From Culicoidibacter larvae (GTDB lineage Bacteria; Bacillota_I; Bacilli_A; Culicoidibacterales; Culicoidibacteraceae): a stretch of DNA of 64,000 nt. The stretch spans positions 248,001-312,000 of the forward strand of contig NZ_VBWP01000002.1 of NCBI RefSeq assembly GCF_005771635.1, written 5' to 3'. Below, one piece after another: positions 16,350 through 27,019 of this stretch; the stretch's first letter is position 1; the number at the start of each line of letters is the position of its first letter. The notes below the pieces were generated by a model, which saw nothing but the letters and a program-made list of their open reading frames with translations, had not been told where the DNA came from and did no database searches. Both the position numbers and the translations under genes were made by a program.

Positions 16350-18680
16350 CTATTTCAAGGTAGCAATGGTAGCGCCAACACCGCCCTCACCCTCACCACC
16401 AAAGCGAAAGTTTTTCACAATCGGTGATTGTTTCAAATATTCTTGCACACCGGTTCGTAATGCCCCGGTACCATGTCCATGAATAATTGCCACTTGGTCA
16501 TAACCGGCAAGTTGTGCTTGATCCAAATACTTCTCAAGTTTATCAAGTGCATCAGCCAAGCGCTCACCTCGCAAATCAAGCTGAATTCCGGCACGGCTGC
16601 TGATTTTGCGTCGAACATTTTGCTCCTGCTTCTTCTGCTCCTTAGCCTTCAAGAAACGCAAATCATCAGTCTTCACTTTCGTTTGAAACGAACCAACCTT
16701 TACTAACCATTGATCATTCTTAAGTTGTTCAATAATCGAACCATTACTCTGCAACGTCTTCACATATACCACATCGCCAACAGCATAATTATTCTGTTTT
16801 TGACCGCGCTCCTGCTCAACATTTTTAGTCTCATGTTTTAAACCCTTTAACCGGGTTCGCGCTGATACCAATTCATGATCCTTTAACTGGTGGCGTTCCT
16901 CCTTGATTTCGCGGATGATCGCCTCGCTTTGTTTCTGAGCATCTTCAACAAATTTATTCGCCTCACGACGTGCCTGATCCAAAACTCGTTCCTTCTGCAC
17001 ATCCAAGCGGTCATACTCAGCATGCAACTGTGCTTCCAGCTCCTCAGCCTTCGCCTTCGTCGCTGCAAGCTCGGTCCGTACCTCAACAAATTTACGTGCT
17101 TCTTCTTCAAAACGACGAATGACCTGGTCAATATTTTCCTCACGCTCGTCAATATAACGGCGGGCGGTCGTTAAAACATCTGCCTGCAACCCTAATCTTC
17201 CGGCGATATCAAACGCATTTGAATGGCCCGGCATGCCAAGCTCAAGTTGGTATGTCGGCATCAATTTCTCGACATCAAAAATGACTGATGCGTTCATGAC
17301 ATGCTCCGATTCATAGGCATAAATCTTTAATTCCGGGTAATGGGTCGTTGCAACTGTAATTGCACCGCGCTGATATACATATTCTAAAATACCAATTGCC
17401 AGCGCCGCACCTTCTTTGGGGTCAGTACCGCTGCCAAGCTCATCAAAAAGTACTAGCGATTTCTCATCAACATCATTAAGAATACCAACGACATGCTGCA
17501 TGTGAGCCGAAAAGGTACTTAAATTCTGTTCAATTGACTGTTCGTCGCCAATCTCAGTAAAAATCTGTTCGAAGACTGCTAATTGACTGCCTTCACGCGC
17601 AGGAATATGCAATCCCAGTTGAGCCATGATAGTAAACAATCCCAGCATTTTCAGCACAACGGTTTTCCCACCGGTATTTGGTCCGGTAATAACAATTGTT
17701 TGATACTCTTTACCAATACGTACATCATTGGCAATAACATACTTTGCATCAATCAAGGGGTGACGCCCTTGCTTAATATCAATAACATTATCGATATTAA
17801 GATCTGGCATTGTCGCATCGAACTCTGCTGCATATGCTGCTTTAGCAAATAAAAAATCTAGTTCAATAAAACGCTCAGCATTGTGAGCTACACTTGGCGC
17901 ATGTTCTTTTACCAATTGTGAAAGCTCAAATAAAATCTTTTGAATTTCTTCGCGTTCTTGCACATATAAATCACTCAGCGTATTATTTATTACAACAATT
18001 TCTTGCGGCTCAATATAAACCGTAGTTCGTGTAGCCGACTCACCGTGAATAATTCCCGGAAAACTATTTTTGTACTCGCTGCGCACCGGCACTACAAAAC
18101 GGTCATTCCGCAAAGTATAAATCTGCTCCATCAATTGACTCGCATATTTCTGCATAATCGTCGCCATTGTCTTCCGAATTAAGCGCTCCGCTTCGCTTTG
18201 CGCCCGGCGAATCCGCCGCAACTCCGAGCTCGCACTATCCTTGATTTTGCCATCTTCGCTGATGACTGACCAAATTTTATCAACAACTGCCCGCTCATAA
18301 TAAACATGATTCAGCGTTGCCCAAAGATGCGGATATTCATTTGGCTGTTCAATCATTTCTAAATACTGATGAACCTGCTTAGCATTCTCTAATAAAAAAG
18401 CCAGTTCCATCAATGTCTCTATTTCTAAAATACCATCGGCAGCAACAAAATGCAGCAAGTCATGCACCGGAAATAGATGATTGAAACGCGGACGCTGGTA
18501 ACGATAAAAAAGCCGTAAACTCTCATCTGTCTGCGCCTGCATTATTTGTATAGTTGTTAAATCAGTTTGTGGCACTAACCGAGCAATATAGTCACGGGTT
18601 GCACTGCTGGTTGCATGCGTCATAAATTGTTCACGCACTGCTTCAAAATCTAAGGCATCCATTGCCTGTGGTCGAATCAT
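16350..18680 (-). CDS. mutS2: MutS2 endonuclease/ATPase
   Basis: The 776-residue protein has the MutS core and clamp (residues ~1-320), the ABC ATPase with GPNTGGKT and LVLFDELGSGTDPKEG (Walker B and D-loop), a long coiled coil (~515-630), a KOW-like linker (YAVGDVVYVKTLQSNG) and a C-terminal Smr nuclease domain (LDLRGERLADALDKL; HGHGTGALR). This is the Bacillota MutS2 layout; the protein acts in ribosome-collision rescue and recombination control, not in mismatch repair. Start ATG 18680 has GAGGA 9 bases upstream. Confidence 0.97.
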   Translation of the reverse strand: MIRPQAMDALDFEAVREQFMTHATSSATRDYIARLVPQTDLTTIQIMQAQTDESLRLFYRYQRPRFNHLFPVHDLLHFVAADGILEIETLMELAFLLENAKQVHQYLEMIEQPNEYPHLWATLNHVYYERAVVDKIWSVISEDGKIKDSASSELRRIRRAQSEAERLIRKTMATIMQKYASQLMEQIYTLRNDRFVVPVRSEYKNSFPGIIHGESATRTTVYIEPQEIVVINNTLSDLYVQEREEIQKILFELSQLVKEHAPSVAHNAERFIELDFLFAKAAYAAEFDATMPDLNIDNVIDIKQGRHPLIDAKYVIANDVRIGKEYQTIVITGPNTGGKTVVLKMLGLFTIMAQLGLHIPAREGSQLAVFEQIFTEIGDEQSIEQNLSTFSAHMQHVVGILNDVDEKSLVLFDELGSGTDPKEGAALAIGILEYVYQRGAITVATTHYPELKIYAYESEHVMNASVIFDVEKLMPTYQLELGMPGHSNAFDIAGRLGLQADVLTTARRYIDEREENIDQVIRRFEEEARKFVEVRTELAATKAKAEELEAQLHAEYDRLDVQKERVLDQARREANKFVEDAQKQSEAIIREIKEERHQLKDHELVSARTRLKGLKHETKNVEQERGQKQNNYAVGDVVYVKTLQSNGSIIEQLKNDQWLVKVGSFQTKVKTDDLRFLKAKEQKKQEQNVRRKISSRAGIQLDLRGERLADALDKLEKYLDQAQLAGYDQVAIIHGHGTGALRTGVQEYLKQSPIVKNFRFGGEGEGGVGATIATLK

Positions 18681-18874
18681 TATCGTTCATCCTCTGCTTC
18701 TTTATTCACCTTATATTATAGCACAGATAAAATGTGCATGAAATATCAATAACCAACTATGTTTTCAATAAATATTATGTGTAAGAAATCATTAATATAT
18801 TATTTGCAAGAAGTGCGATTCTGTTTTAAAATATAAATATATTTATATTTTTTATCATAGCATTCAATTAGCCT

Positions 18875-18896
18875 TATACTTGATACATTAAGTATA
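18875..18896 (+). promoter_or_regulatory. Inverted repeat at the promoter of the first Rgg-like gene
   Basis: TATACTT and AAGTATA (7-bp arms, 8-base spacing) lie about 30 bases before the start and overlap TATACT/TATAAT -10-like sequences. An autoregulatory operator is possible; no second copy was found upstream of the other Rgg-like gene. Confidence 0.4.
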
Positions 18897-18924
18897 ATAA
18901 TCTAAAAAATCGGGGGGATTTTTT

Positions 18925-19866
18925 ATGCCGCAAGAAAAAGATGTTTTTCATGAGCGCTTAGGCAGCACTATTCGTCAAATTAGAAAAAATAAAGGCATAT
19001 CACAAAAGCAAACCTGCAGTGATAAGTTTACTCAACCAACCTTAACTAATATTGAAGCCGGAAAAACACATACTTCATACGAAAACTGTGTTCATATTGC
19101 CAGTCAAATTAATGTAAGCTTGGATGAGCTCAATTATATTACCAATAACTATCACGAAACCCCGATCAATCAGATTCTATATCTGATGCGCGGTTTCAAT
19201 GACGGTTTTGATGAAAAACGATTCAAAAAAATCCAACGTCTGACTAGTCATTACTATAAGCAAACCGGCAATAAAGCCTTTAAACAATTACATATCCTTA
19301 GTGAAGCATGGCGCGTATATAATATTAGCCATGATCCATTCGCACCAAAAGCATTACTTGAAGAAATCTGGCTTGATTTGCAAAAAATGGATAAATGGTA
19401 TTACTTTGAATTACGATTACTGACCTCAGTATTCACAATATTACCATACAAAACCGCTTTAAAAATTGGTGAACGGGCAATCAAAGATCTTAATGCATAT
19501 GATGAGCTCTATGAAACAGCGGAAATTCAAATTAAATTCATCCTCAATATCGCCCTTCTGGCTAACATCAACAATGAACCGGACGTCGCACTCTCATGGT
19601 GTGACCGAGTTCTTAATTTTTCTATTAATAACGAACAGTCAAAGTTCCTCCATGGTGTCTACTATCATTTGTTCCTCTCACATATCCAAAAAGGTAATCA
19701 ACAAACCGGGCTTTGCTATCTGAACCGGGCCATTATCCTGGCACTCCTCTATGGCAAGGAAAACATTATCGAAGCTTGGCGTGACCAATCTAAAATGATT
19801 CTCGACTTCTCTCTTAATGATTTTAAAAACATTGTATCCGCTTGCCGCAACATGCTTGCGCCATAA
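18925..19866 (+). CDS. Rgg/PlcR-like HTH regulator with TPR-type domain
   Basis: The 313-residue protein has an N-terminal XRE HTH (LGSTIRQIRKNKGISQKQTC ... TLTNIEAGKTHTSYENC, residues ~10-65) followed by ~240 residues of helical hairpins as in RRNPP peptide-responsive regulators. GGGGGGATTTTTT precedes ATG. The same architecture recurs at 30089-30976. No matching pheromone gene is obvious next to it. It is followed directly by a strong terminator and then the AraC-type operon. Confidence 0.85.
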   Translation: MPQEKDVFHERLGSTIRQIRKNKGISQKQTCSDKFTQPTLTNIEAGKTHTSYENCVHIASQINVSLDELNYITNNYHETPINQILYLMRGFNDGFDEKRFKKIQRLTSHYYKQTGNKAFKQLHILSEAWRVYNISHDPFAPKALLEEIWLDLQKMDKWYYFELRLLTSVFTILPYKTALKIGERAIKDLNAYDELYETAEIQIKFILNIALLANINNEPDVALSWCDRVLNFSINNEQSKFLHGVYYHLFLSHIQKGNQQTGLCYLNRAIILALLYGKENIIEAWRDQSKMILDFSLNDFKNIVSACRNMLAP

Positions 19867-19896
19867 AATACCGCTGCCTACGGGCAGCGGTATTTT
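19865..19896 (+). terminator. Terminator of the first Rgg-like gene
   Basis: A perfect 14-bp stem AAAATACCGCTGCC with a TACG tetraloop, overlapping the stop codon. Confidence 0.9.
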
Positions 19897-19992
19897 ATAT
19901 CTTTCTTACACTATTTTCACAAAAGCTACCTTGCTACCAGCAATAATACTAAGTATGATATAAGAATAGCTTGCTTGAGGAGGATATCAATA

Positions 19993-20760
19993 ATGAACAC
20001 ATTTATGCAAGAAGTTCTGGCATATATTCATCAAAACTACCAAACTGTAACTGTTAATGAACTATGTAAAAAATTTGGTTATACACAATCTCACTTCAGT
20101 AGGATTTTTGTTGCTTATAATGGAGTAAGTGCCGTTGAATACATTGCTTCAGCTAAAGTATTTTATAGTTTCAAAAATATGGATGCACACAAAAGTGTTC
20201 TTAAAGCACATTTAGATGTGGGCTATTTAAGTACCGGAACTTTTACAAATAACTTTAAACGAAAAACCGGACTATCTCCAAAAAAATATCAGTTACAGGT
20301 TCCTAATCTATTTGCATTTATTAAAAAAGCAGAAATTGATGAACAAAATACTTACGAATATTCTCTAACAAATACCTCTACTAAGAATAATCTTGAAGTT
20401 AACATTCAATTACCCAGGGCTTTTGAAGGATTATGTTTTGTTGGTTTATTTAAACGAATGATTCCAAATCACACTCCGGTTTTAGGAAAAGTCTTAAAAA
20501 AGAGTAAAACAATCGTTTTTGATAACATCCCTGATGGTCGGTTTTTTTTGATGTCCTGTGGGATTCCAAAAACAAATAACCCCTTAAACTATTTTTTCCT
20601 AAAAGATGAATATCGTGCATTTATTAATCAACCGTTTATTTTTGAGCACAATAAATCTTATAAAACTACTTTAACATTAAGGAAAAAAGTTCCAACTGAT
20701 CCACCACTTACTATTAATTTACCGCATTTACTGTATAGTCAGTTAAGAAAGCAAAAATGA
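19993..20760 (+). CDS. AraC-type regulator with N-terminal DNA-binding domain
   Basis: The 255-residue protein starts at ATG 19993 (GAGGAGG, 9-base spacing). Residues ~1-110 contain both AraC helix-turn-helices (TVNELCKKFGYTQSHFSRIF and STGTFTNNFKRKTGLSPKKY). The remaining ~145 residues, of beta-rich character, have no family I can name. HTH-first order, as in SoxS/Rob-like proteins, is less common than HTH-last. It heads an operon with a DUF1761-type membrane protein and a rhodanese. Confidence 0.85.
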   Translation: MNTFMQEVLAYIHQNYQTVTVNELCKKFGYTQSHFSRIFVAYNGVSAVEYIASAKVFYSFKNMDAHKSVLKAHLDVGYLSTGTFTNNFKRKTGLSPKKYQLQVPNLFAFIKKAEIDEQNTYEYSLTNTSTKNNLEVNIQLPRAFEGLCFVGLFKRMIPNHTPVLGKVLKKSKTIVFDNIPDGRFFLMSCGIPKTNNPLNYFFLKDEYRAFINQPFIFEHNKSYKTTLTLRKKVPTDPPLTINLPHLLYSQLRKQK

Positions 20761-20837
20761 ATAAATAATTACTAATGCCTCATGGTATATTTCTTATGTA
20801 CAGATTAAGTACAAAATATATTAGGAGGTGTTTTGTT

Positions 20838-21224
20838 TTGGATACTGGATATTTTTTAACTGCTATTATAGGTACAGTAGCTTCATTTGCTTTAGGCTGC
20901 ATTTGGTATAGTCTTATTTGGGGGAAAGTATGGCAAAAAGAAATGGGATTTTCGGATGATGACATCAAGAAAATATTTGTTCCCAAACGAATCTTTTTAG
21001 CTTTTTTCAGTGAATGGATGGCTACATTTTGTTTAGTAGGTATTCTATTAAATTTACCAATTTTAATGCTATATAAATTACTTATGCTAGCGTCAGTCAT
21101 TATATTTTCAAGTGTTAAGCTTGCTGTATTTGATGGCAAGAACTGGAAAATCATTCTTATTAATCAAGGTTATAATTTATTAAGTCTATTAATTATAGCC
21201 GGATTATCACTTATCTTTATTTAG
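20838..21224 (+). CDS. DUF1761-family membrane protein
   Basis: The 128-residue protein starts at TTG 20838, nine bases after AGGAGG; the frame extends further 5' without a ribosome site. It has four hydrophobic segments (~3-24, ~50-70, ~74-92, ~102-126) and the DUF1761 hallmark GCIWYSLIWGKVWQKEMGFS. Function of the family is unknown. The downstream rhodanese starts 13 bp later. Confidence 0.75.
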   Translation: MDTGYFLTAIIGTVASFALGCIWYSLIWGKVWQKEMGFSDDDIKKIFVPKRIFLAFFSEWMATFCLVGILLNLPILMLYKLLMLASVIIFSSVKLAVFDGKNWKIILINQGYNLLSLLIIAGLSLIFI

Positions 21225-21237
21225 GAGGAAAATAATA

Positions 21238-21621
21238 ATGAATATTGAAAATAGAATAAACTACTTAAATGCAGTAGTAGAATCACAATTGTCACCAACA
21301 GAAGTTGTTGAATTAGCAACTTCCACCCCAAATAAAATTCAACATGTTGATGTTAGAATCGCTCCGGCGGAATTTAAAAAGAATAAACCAATGGGCGCAA
21401 TTGAAATACCGGTCATTGAATTAACACAACGTTTAAACGAATTGTCTAAGGACAAGTTAATTGTTGTATCTACTTGGGGACCAACTTGCAGTTTAGCTAA
21501 ACAGGCAAGTATTATTTTGTTGGAAAATGGATACGAAGTTGTTGAATTATCTGGTGGAATAGCTTTGTGGGAAGAATTTAACTTCCCGGTTGAAAAGTCA
21601 ACGTATAATTTAGCATACTAA
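21238..21621 (+). CDS. Single-domain rhodanese (sulfurtransferase-like)
   Basis: The 127-residue protein is one rhodanese domain: HVDVRIAPAEF (conserved Asp-x-Arg), the active-site loop STWGPTCSLAKQAS with the likely persulfide Cys, and GGIALWEEFNFPVE as the closing GG-x-x-x-W motif. The loop matches the WGPxCN subgroup. It probably carries sulfane sulfur in the cytosol. AGGAGG precedes ATG; it is the last gene of the AraC operon. Confidence 0.88.
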   Translation: MNIENRINYLNAVVESQLSPTEVVELATSTPNKIQHVDVRIAPAEFKKNKPMGAIEIPVIELTQRLNELSKDKLIVVSTWGPTCSLAKQASIILLENGYEVVELSGGIALWEEFNFPVEKSTYNLAY

Positions 21622-21660
21622 AAAAGCCAGCTAAGTGTCTATGCTTAGCTGGCTTTTTTT
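21620..21660 (+). terminator. Terminator of the AraC/DUF1761/rhodanese operon
   Basis: 15-bp stem AAAAAGCCAGCTAAG with an 8-base loop and a terminal T7 run, directly at the rhodanese stop codon. Confidence 0.92.
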
Positions 21661-21742
21661 ATTCACATTATAGAACAATAAATATTGGGGGGATACTTAT
21701 TGTCCTATAGAGTGAGAGGAGAAGACTTCTCCTCAACTCATA

Positions 21743-24667
21743 TTATTTTTTTAGTTTAAATCTTTTAATTAGAACTACAAGTCCCCCAAGACTGACTATT
21801 CCTACTCCTAAGCCAAACAATTCCATATAGTTTTGTCCAGTAGCAGGTAAAGTTGTTTCAGTATTATCAAAAACCTCTACATTAATAGTTGTATTCAATT
21901 CTGATGTTGCCAATTCATTAAACAATGTTGCCGCAACTTGATTTTGTTCCTCGTGACTTATTTTCACCTGATAGGTACCAACTGTTGCTTTAGATAATAA
22001 TTCTGTCGTATCAACCATTAATGGGTGTAACTCTTCAAGGGTTGCATCATTCCATGCTTTCGCATTTGAACGGGCAAGGATTTCATCTTCCAAAGTCCCG
22101 TTTGCAACAATAGTTTTTAAATCATTAACCGAAATACGAATATTGTCCCCTTCAATTCGCCAAACACCATCAGCAATCAAATCTTGCCAGTCGGCGATTA
22201 GGTTTAATCCGCCTGCCGGCATAGTGATTGTACCACTGTAACTTGTGTCTGCCGCGTCTTTCCAGCCTAAGAACTTGTGTCCGAACCATGTTGGCGCAGT
22301 GACTGTGTTTAAGTTAACTGTACTGTCGGTTACTTGGATGATGTCAGCTGGCTGAGTAGTTGCGTTACCACCATTCACATCGAAAGTGATGGTTTGGTCT
22401 AATGCCGTCCAGTGTGCTTCTAAGGCAAGTCCGCCAGCTGGTACGGTAGTAACTCCAGTATATTGTGTACTACCCACATACCAACCATCAAATTGATAGC
22501 CAGGACGTGTTGTACTTACGGTATCTAAATCAACTGTTGTATCAGTTTTCGCAGTGATAGATGCAACACCTGTTCCACCTTTGGTGTTAAAACTGATTAC
22601 TTGGTCATCGGCTGTCCATTTCGCTTTAAGGCTTAATCCGCCAACCGGCATTGTGAATGTGCCACTGTGTTGTGTGTCAGCACTGTCGAACCATCCGACA
22701 AAAGTATAGCCGGCTCTTGTTGGTATTGCTACAGCATCTAAGTCAACACTGCTATCAGTTGGTTGAACTAAGTTCGCTGGTTTACTTGTTCCTAGTCCAC
22801 CATTCACATCAAAGGTAATCGTTTGGTCGTCAGCAGTAAACTGTGCGTATAATGTTTTGTTTGACGCTGGCATCTTGCTAGTCGCGAAGTTCCACTTTGT
22901 ACCAGCAGTTGCAGCATCAAACCAACCACTGAATGTATAACCAGATTTAGTTGGTACTGTTGCTGGTTCTACTACTAATGCATCAAAGGCAACTGTTTGT
23001 GTGCTTGTTGTCCCCTGATCGTTAAATGTCAGTGTGTAATTGTTTCTTGTGTATTGTGCGTACAATGTTTTGTTGCTTGCTGGCATCTTGTTAGTTGCGA
23101 AGTTCCACTTCGTTCCGCCAGTTTGAGCATCAAACCAACCCGCAAAGGTAAATCCGGTTTTTGTTGGTGCTGTTGGCTCAGTTGCTAATGTATCATAGAC
23201 AACGGTTTGAGTAGTTGTCGCGCCATCATTATCAAATGTCATGGTATAACTATTGATAGTAAATTGCGCATACAATTGCACCGCATTCGCTGGCATTTTG
23301 CTGGTCGCAAAGTTCCATTGCGTACCACCAGTCGCAGCTGTAAACCACCCAGTAAATGTATATCCGGTTTTCACTGCATCTGCTGGTTTAGTCGCTAATG
23401 TATCGAATGTTACTTGTTCATCAGCAGGTTTTGTACTTGTTGCGCCATTGGTCGCAACATCATAACTTAGTACATATTTATTAGCTGTGTATTGTGCATA
23501 TAATGTTACATCAGCTGCTCCTACTGTATAAGGGAAGGTTACTTTACTTCCACCAGTACTTGCGGTAAACCAGCCATTGAACGTATGTCCAACTTTTGTA
23601 GCTGTTGGTGTCGGACTAACCGCTTCACCCGGATATTTCTTAGTTGAAGCTATACTCGATACCCCGGTATTCCCATTGAAGGTCACCGTAATTGGCGTGA
23701 TGAATCCGGCATCTATACTATCAAAGCCGACTGCACTTGGTGTTAAGTTTGATGTTGTTGCTTTATCATGTGTAGCACTTGCGGTTGGGGTACTACCACC
23801 GCTTGTTACCGCACTAAAACGAATTGAGTCATCATTCGTTGGATTCGTAAAGACAATATCCACATTTTGGTTCTTGTCTAATCCTAAGAAGGCATAACTT
23901 CCCGGTACACCATTTAATGTTTGGGTCGTTTTAGTTTCCAGAACCGTTGTTGTTCCGGCTTCATAAGCGGTAACAACAACACCATTGAGTCCGGTTTCTG
24001 TCCCATTTAACAAACCATTCCGGTCAGTATCGTTAAACACTTGTCCTTTGATAACTCCGGTTTTTAAGCGAATCGCTACCGGCTCACTTGGTACATTGGC
24101 AACAATACCGCCTAAGTCTCGCTTAATTAATGCTGTATAAATGTTGGTTCCACCAGCTTGTGTGTCAGCAGTTGCCGGATCCATATCAATGGTGAAGGTA
24201 ATTTCATCTTGACCACCATCAGGAATTACATCAGTTGTGACAATCCGGACCGCTTTAATGGTTGTTTTATCAGTAATCTCATTCCATGTTTTCCATGAAA
24301 CATCATCAAAATTATTTGTATACGTTGTACTGTAACGAACGGTATAAGCGTAATTCGTGCTTGATACATCAATTGGATTATTCAGAAGCACATCCCATTC
24401 AAAATTCTGTTGTTGGAAGTCGCTTCCGGCATTTTGTCCTGCTTTAGGAATTGGGATAATTGCTTTATAGCCATTGATATTTTGTCCTGAGTTATTCGAA
24501 ACTGATAATTTATATTTAGCTTCACCATAAGGGTTTAAATCAATAATTGTTTTCCCGCTGACATAATCATATGTTGTCCAAGAACCGTTGTTTAGATTGG
24601 CAGCTGTTGCTACATTAAACGCAATGTTCGGTTTAACAATTAATTGTGCAGATGCTAAGCCCGACAT
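21743..24667 (-). CDS. LPXTG surface protein, 3' part of a frameshifted adhesin (B-repeats)
   Basis: The longest ATG-led frame is 974 residues, but it has no signal peptide, and the same frame is open and protein-like upstream to about 24790 ([20 protein letters not shown]). In order it has a DUF11/SdrD-like segment, an SdrD B domain ([17 protein letters not shown], residues ~205-320), seven InlB-type B-repeats each with a GYxFxGWF core (~325-815), a ~95-residue domain shared with the membrane protein at 27020-27751, and the sorting signal LPATGQ, hydrophobic segment and KRFKLKK. With the preceding gene it makes one ~1.7-kilo-residue wall adhesin. See the frameshift finding. Confidence 0.85.
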   Translation of the reverse strand: MSGLASAQLIVKPNIAFNVATAANLNNGSWTTYDYVSGKTIIDLNPYGEAKYKLSVSNNSGQNINGYKAIIPIPKAGQNAGSDFQQQNFEWDVLLNNPIDVSSTNYAYTVRYSTTYTNNFDDVSWKTWNEITDKTTIKAVRIVTTDVIPDGGQDEITFTIDMDPATADTQAGGTNIYTALIKRDLGGIVANVPSEPVAIRLKTGVIKGQVFNDTDRNGLLNGTETGLNGVVVTAYEAGTTTVLETKTTQTLNGVPGSYAFLGLDKNQNVDIVFTNPTNDDSIRFSAVTSGGSTPTASATHDKATTSNLTPSAVGFDSIDAGFITPITVTFNGNTGVSSIASTKKYPGEAVSPTPTATKVGHTFNGWFTASTGGSKVTFPYTVGAADVTLYAQYTANKYVLSYDVATNGATSTKPADEQVTFDTLATKPADAVKTGYTFTGWFTAATGGTQWNFATSKMPANAVQLYAQFTINSYTMTFDNDGATTTQTVVYDTLATEPTAPTKTGFTFAGWFDAQTGGTKWNFATNKMPASNKTLYAQYTRNNYTLTFNDQGTTSTQTVAFDALVVEPATVPTKSGYTFSGWFDAATAGTKWNFATSKMPASNKTLYAQFTADDQTITFDVNGGLGTSKPANLVQPTDSSVDLDAVAIPTRAGYTFVGWFDSADTQHSGTFTMPVGGLSLKAKWTADDQVISFNTKGGTGVASITAKTDTTVDLDTVSTTRPGYQFDGWYVGSTQYTGVTTVPAGGLALEAHWTALDQTITFDVNGGNATTQPADIIQVTDSTVNLNTVTAPTWFGHKFLGWKDAADTSYSGTITMPAGGLNLIADWQDLIADGVWRIEGDNIRISVNDLKTIVANGTLEDEILARSNAKAWNDATLEELHPLMVDTTELLSKATVGTYQVKISHEEQNQVAATLFNELATSELNTTINVEVFDNTETTLPATGQNYMELFGLGVGIVSLGGLVVLIKRFKLKK
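22185..23700 (-). repeat. Seven InlB-type B-repeats (Listeria-Bacteroides repeat)
   Basis: Seven units of ~65-75 residues, each ending in a GWF/GWY/GWK motif and LYAQ/LKAKW-type strand. Units 2-4 share near-identical stretches ([19 protein letters not shown]), so the DNA is prone to recombination and copy-number change. Confidence 0.85.
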
Positions 24668-24768
24668 AAGGTTTTGAGAACTACTACGGTTACTGCTTAG
24701 TTCATATTTATTTTCAATTGTTTGTCCACTATTTCCAGTTATTGATATTTTGTCATTTAGTGGTTCTG

Positions 24769-26952
24769 CTAAAGTAATTCCTGTATAATATTAGACATAC
24801 TTTCAATAATACTTGGAGACGTTGATAAAGCTTTAATATCAAAATTATATCCTATTTTTTTAAGATTGCTATTGAAATCAAATCTTGCTGTCGGAATATA
24901 AATTTTATAAACCTTAACACCACTATTATCAATAAAATCTGAAATAATAGCATTGCCATCTGTGCTGGAAAATACTGTTCCATCACTATCTGTGATCTTT
25001 AGTGATGAAGCATCGATATATATTCCATCTAATTCACGTAGATAGAAGTTAAACCCTTTCATACTAGAAGTCCAGAAATTATAGTTATCATGATTATAAG
25101 AAAAGTTTCCTGAAACAGTTTTAGTTTCACCACCAAGTAGTGTTACTGATGTAGTAGAGCTATTAGGGCGGAATTCACCACTACTACTAAAACTGGAAGT
25201 TATATTAGCAGATTGAGCATTACTGCCTGAAAAATCACCATCATTTGTTATAGTAAACACAGATTTAACGCTCTTACCACTTTCTGCACTTGGCAAAATA
25301 TCACCATAAAACATTGCCTGAGAATAAGCTGCGGAAGCTGCTGATTCATTTGTTGCCACAGAGATGAAATTTCCTGGTATTCTTACCTCATCCCATGACA
25401 AAGAAGCAATATATTCTTCTTTGTTTGGAGTTATATCTGCATTAGCAAATAAAGATAACATTTTATCCGGTGCGGAACTAAGAACATCCGGAAAAATAAA
25501 TACTCGTCCATCCGTAGTAATTCCTGTAATATTATACGCTTTTATTCCACTACGCATATAAACACTGGTAACTCCTATCATTGTAGTATCAAAATCAACT
25601 TTTAAACTCTGATCGGTTACAGAATCTGCTTGGGTATTTCTAATTGGCAATGTTCCCAATAAGATAGCTCCGCTATCTGCATTTTGCAACGATACTTTTG
25701 TTGTCCGTGGGAAAACCTCTGCTTTATTTTTATATGATTCTTGAATATTGATAGTAAATGTGTATAACCCAGCATTAGTTCCAAATTCAGCTGCACCATA
25801 CGGCTTAACATACGAATTATAGCCATTAACTTTAACAGGAGTTACTTTGTAAGTTTCTCCCGCTACACCAAGACCATCAGAAGTAAATGTAAAGTAGAAA
25901 TTTTTTCCAGTTGTTAAAAAATCTTTTGCTGTAATAGTAACATAATTTAAAGTTGGATTACTTTCATCAACTATAGTAGTTATATTATTAGTGCTATTAT
26001 TCATATATACATTTTCTAGCGTTAACTGTTTTGGATATGAATATTTAACTGTCCATTGTTCATATAATATACCATAAGAGTCTTGATTATTAAGCCCAGT
26101 TGTATAGAAGTACATATCTTTATTGGTGTAAATATTGTCTACTTGATCAGCATACATATATGAAACCGAACTTGCACCCCAGAATTTTGGTGCAAGTGGC
26201 GAAGTAAAACGGATATTTTCGACAACCTCTTCATCAATCGCAACATTATCCATTACTGAGCGCACTGAAATCGGATTAACTAAATCCATATTTCCGTTAT
26301 TTAGCAAATAAGTTCCAACCATGCTAACGGTAAACTGTAAGTCTACTTTACTTGCAGATGCTATAACATCATAAACAACATATCCCGAAAGATCCGATAT
26401 TGTACTATTAATTGCTGGTATTGCATCGGTATTTTTAAAGTAAGTAGCATTTAAAACTACTCCTTTTAGTTGATCCGGCAAAGTTGAAGCATCAAAAACA
26501 GTTGTGCCTGTTTTAAAGCCCTCGATATTATCAAACTTAAAATCTTTGGTTAATGCTACAATAATTTGTTTATTCGGTGTTGTACTATCTGGAAAAACTG
26601 CGCTAACATTCAATGATTTTCCCGAAGTTGTCCCGAAAGCTTGACTGGCAGAATAACTCAAGTTATTATCGCCATTTAAATCATAACCATCAAAGCTAGC
26701 AAGACCAATCAAAAACGGCGAAAGCTTTGTCATCAGCGGTGCATCTTCTACTGAGGCACTATTGCTTTCGTCTTCAGCAGTATCATCAGTTGTTTCTACT
26801 TTATTATCTTCAGTATTATTTTCACTTGCTTGAATATCTGTTTGTTCATTCTCATTACTGAAGTTAATCGCAAAAACATTTAAATTCATTTGCGATACTA
26901 CTACAAGCGTTGCCACTAATAAAAGGCAACTAATTTTTACTATTTTTTTCAT
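24769..26952 (-). CDS. Exported adhesin N-terminal part, truncated by frameshift
   Basis: The 727-residue product has a signal peptide (MKKIVKIS, hydrophobic run, NVFAINF) and an acidic, Ser/Thr/Asn-rich linker (~35-75), followed by beta-rich domains without close family resemblance ([19 protein letters not shown] start; repeated [20 protein letters not shown] strands). It ends abruptly in SNIIQELL with no anchor. The continuation lies in the -1 frame of the next gene. AAGGGGGATTTTCCT precedes ATG. It is encoded 68 bp after a membrane protein and two-component genes on the same strand. Confidence 0.85.
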   Translation of the reverse strand: MKKIVKISCLLLVATLVVVSQMNLNVFAINFSNENEQTDIQASENNTEDNKVETTDDTAEDESNSASVEDAPLMTKLSPFLIGLASFDGYDLNGDNNLSYSASQAFGTTSGKSLNVSAVFPDSTTPNKQIIVALTKDFKFDNIEGFKTGTTVFDASTLPDQLKGVVLNATYFKNTDAIPAINSTISDLSGYVVYDVIASASKVDLQFTVSMVGTYLLNNGNMDLVNPISVRSVMDNVAIDEEVVENIRFTSPLAPKFWGASSVSYMYADQVDNIYTNKDMYFYTTGLNNQDSYGILYEQWTVKYSYPKQLTLENVYMNNSTNNITTIVDESNPTLNYVTITAKDFLTTGKNFYFTFTSDGLGVAGETYKVTPVKVNGYNSYVKPYGAAEFGTNAGLYTFTINIQESYKNKAEVFPRTTKVSLQNADSGAILLGTLPIRNTQADSVTDQSLKVDFDTTMIGVTSVYMRSGIKAYNITGITTDGRVFIFPDVLSSAPDKMLSLFANADITPNKEEYIASLSWDEVRIPGNFISVATNESAASAAYSQAMFYGDILPSAESGKSVKSVFTITNDGDFSGSNAQSANITSSFSSSGEFRPNSSTTSVTLLGGETKTVSGNFSYNHDNYNFWTSSMKGFNFYLRELDGIYIDASSLKITDSDGTVFSSTDGNAIISDFIDNSGVKVYKIYIPTARFDFNSNLKKIGYNFDIKALSTSPSIIESMSNIIQELL

Positions 26953-27019
26953 AGGAAAATCCCCCTTAAATATAGATTATAAATAAATCATAGCCTATTA
27001 ATATTCCTTATTCTGTATA

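Noticed and set aside
21686-21745. TTG-led 19-codon frame after TTGGGGGGATACT on the + strand
   Set aside because: It runs into the end of the LPXTG gene on the other strand and has no protein-like composition; listed only as an orphan G-run.
24769-24800. Programmed -1 frameshift site
   Set aside because: No X-XXY-YYZ heptamer and no clear downstream pseudoknot; mutation or sequence error is simpler.
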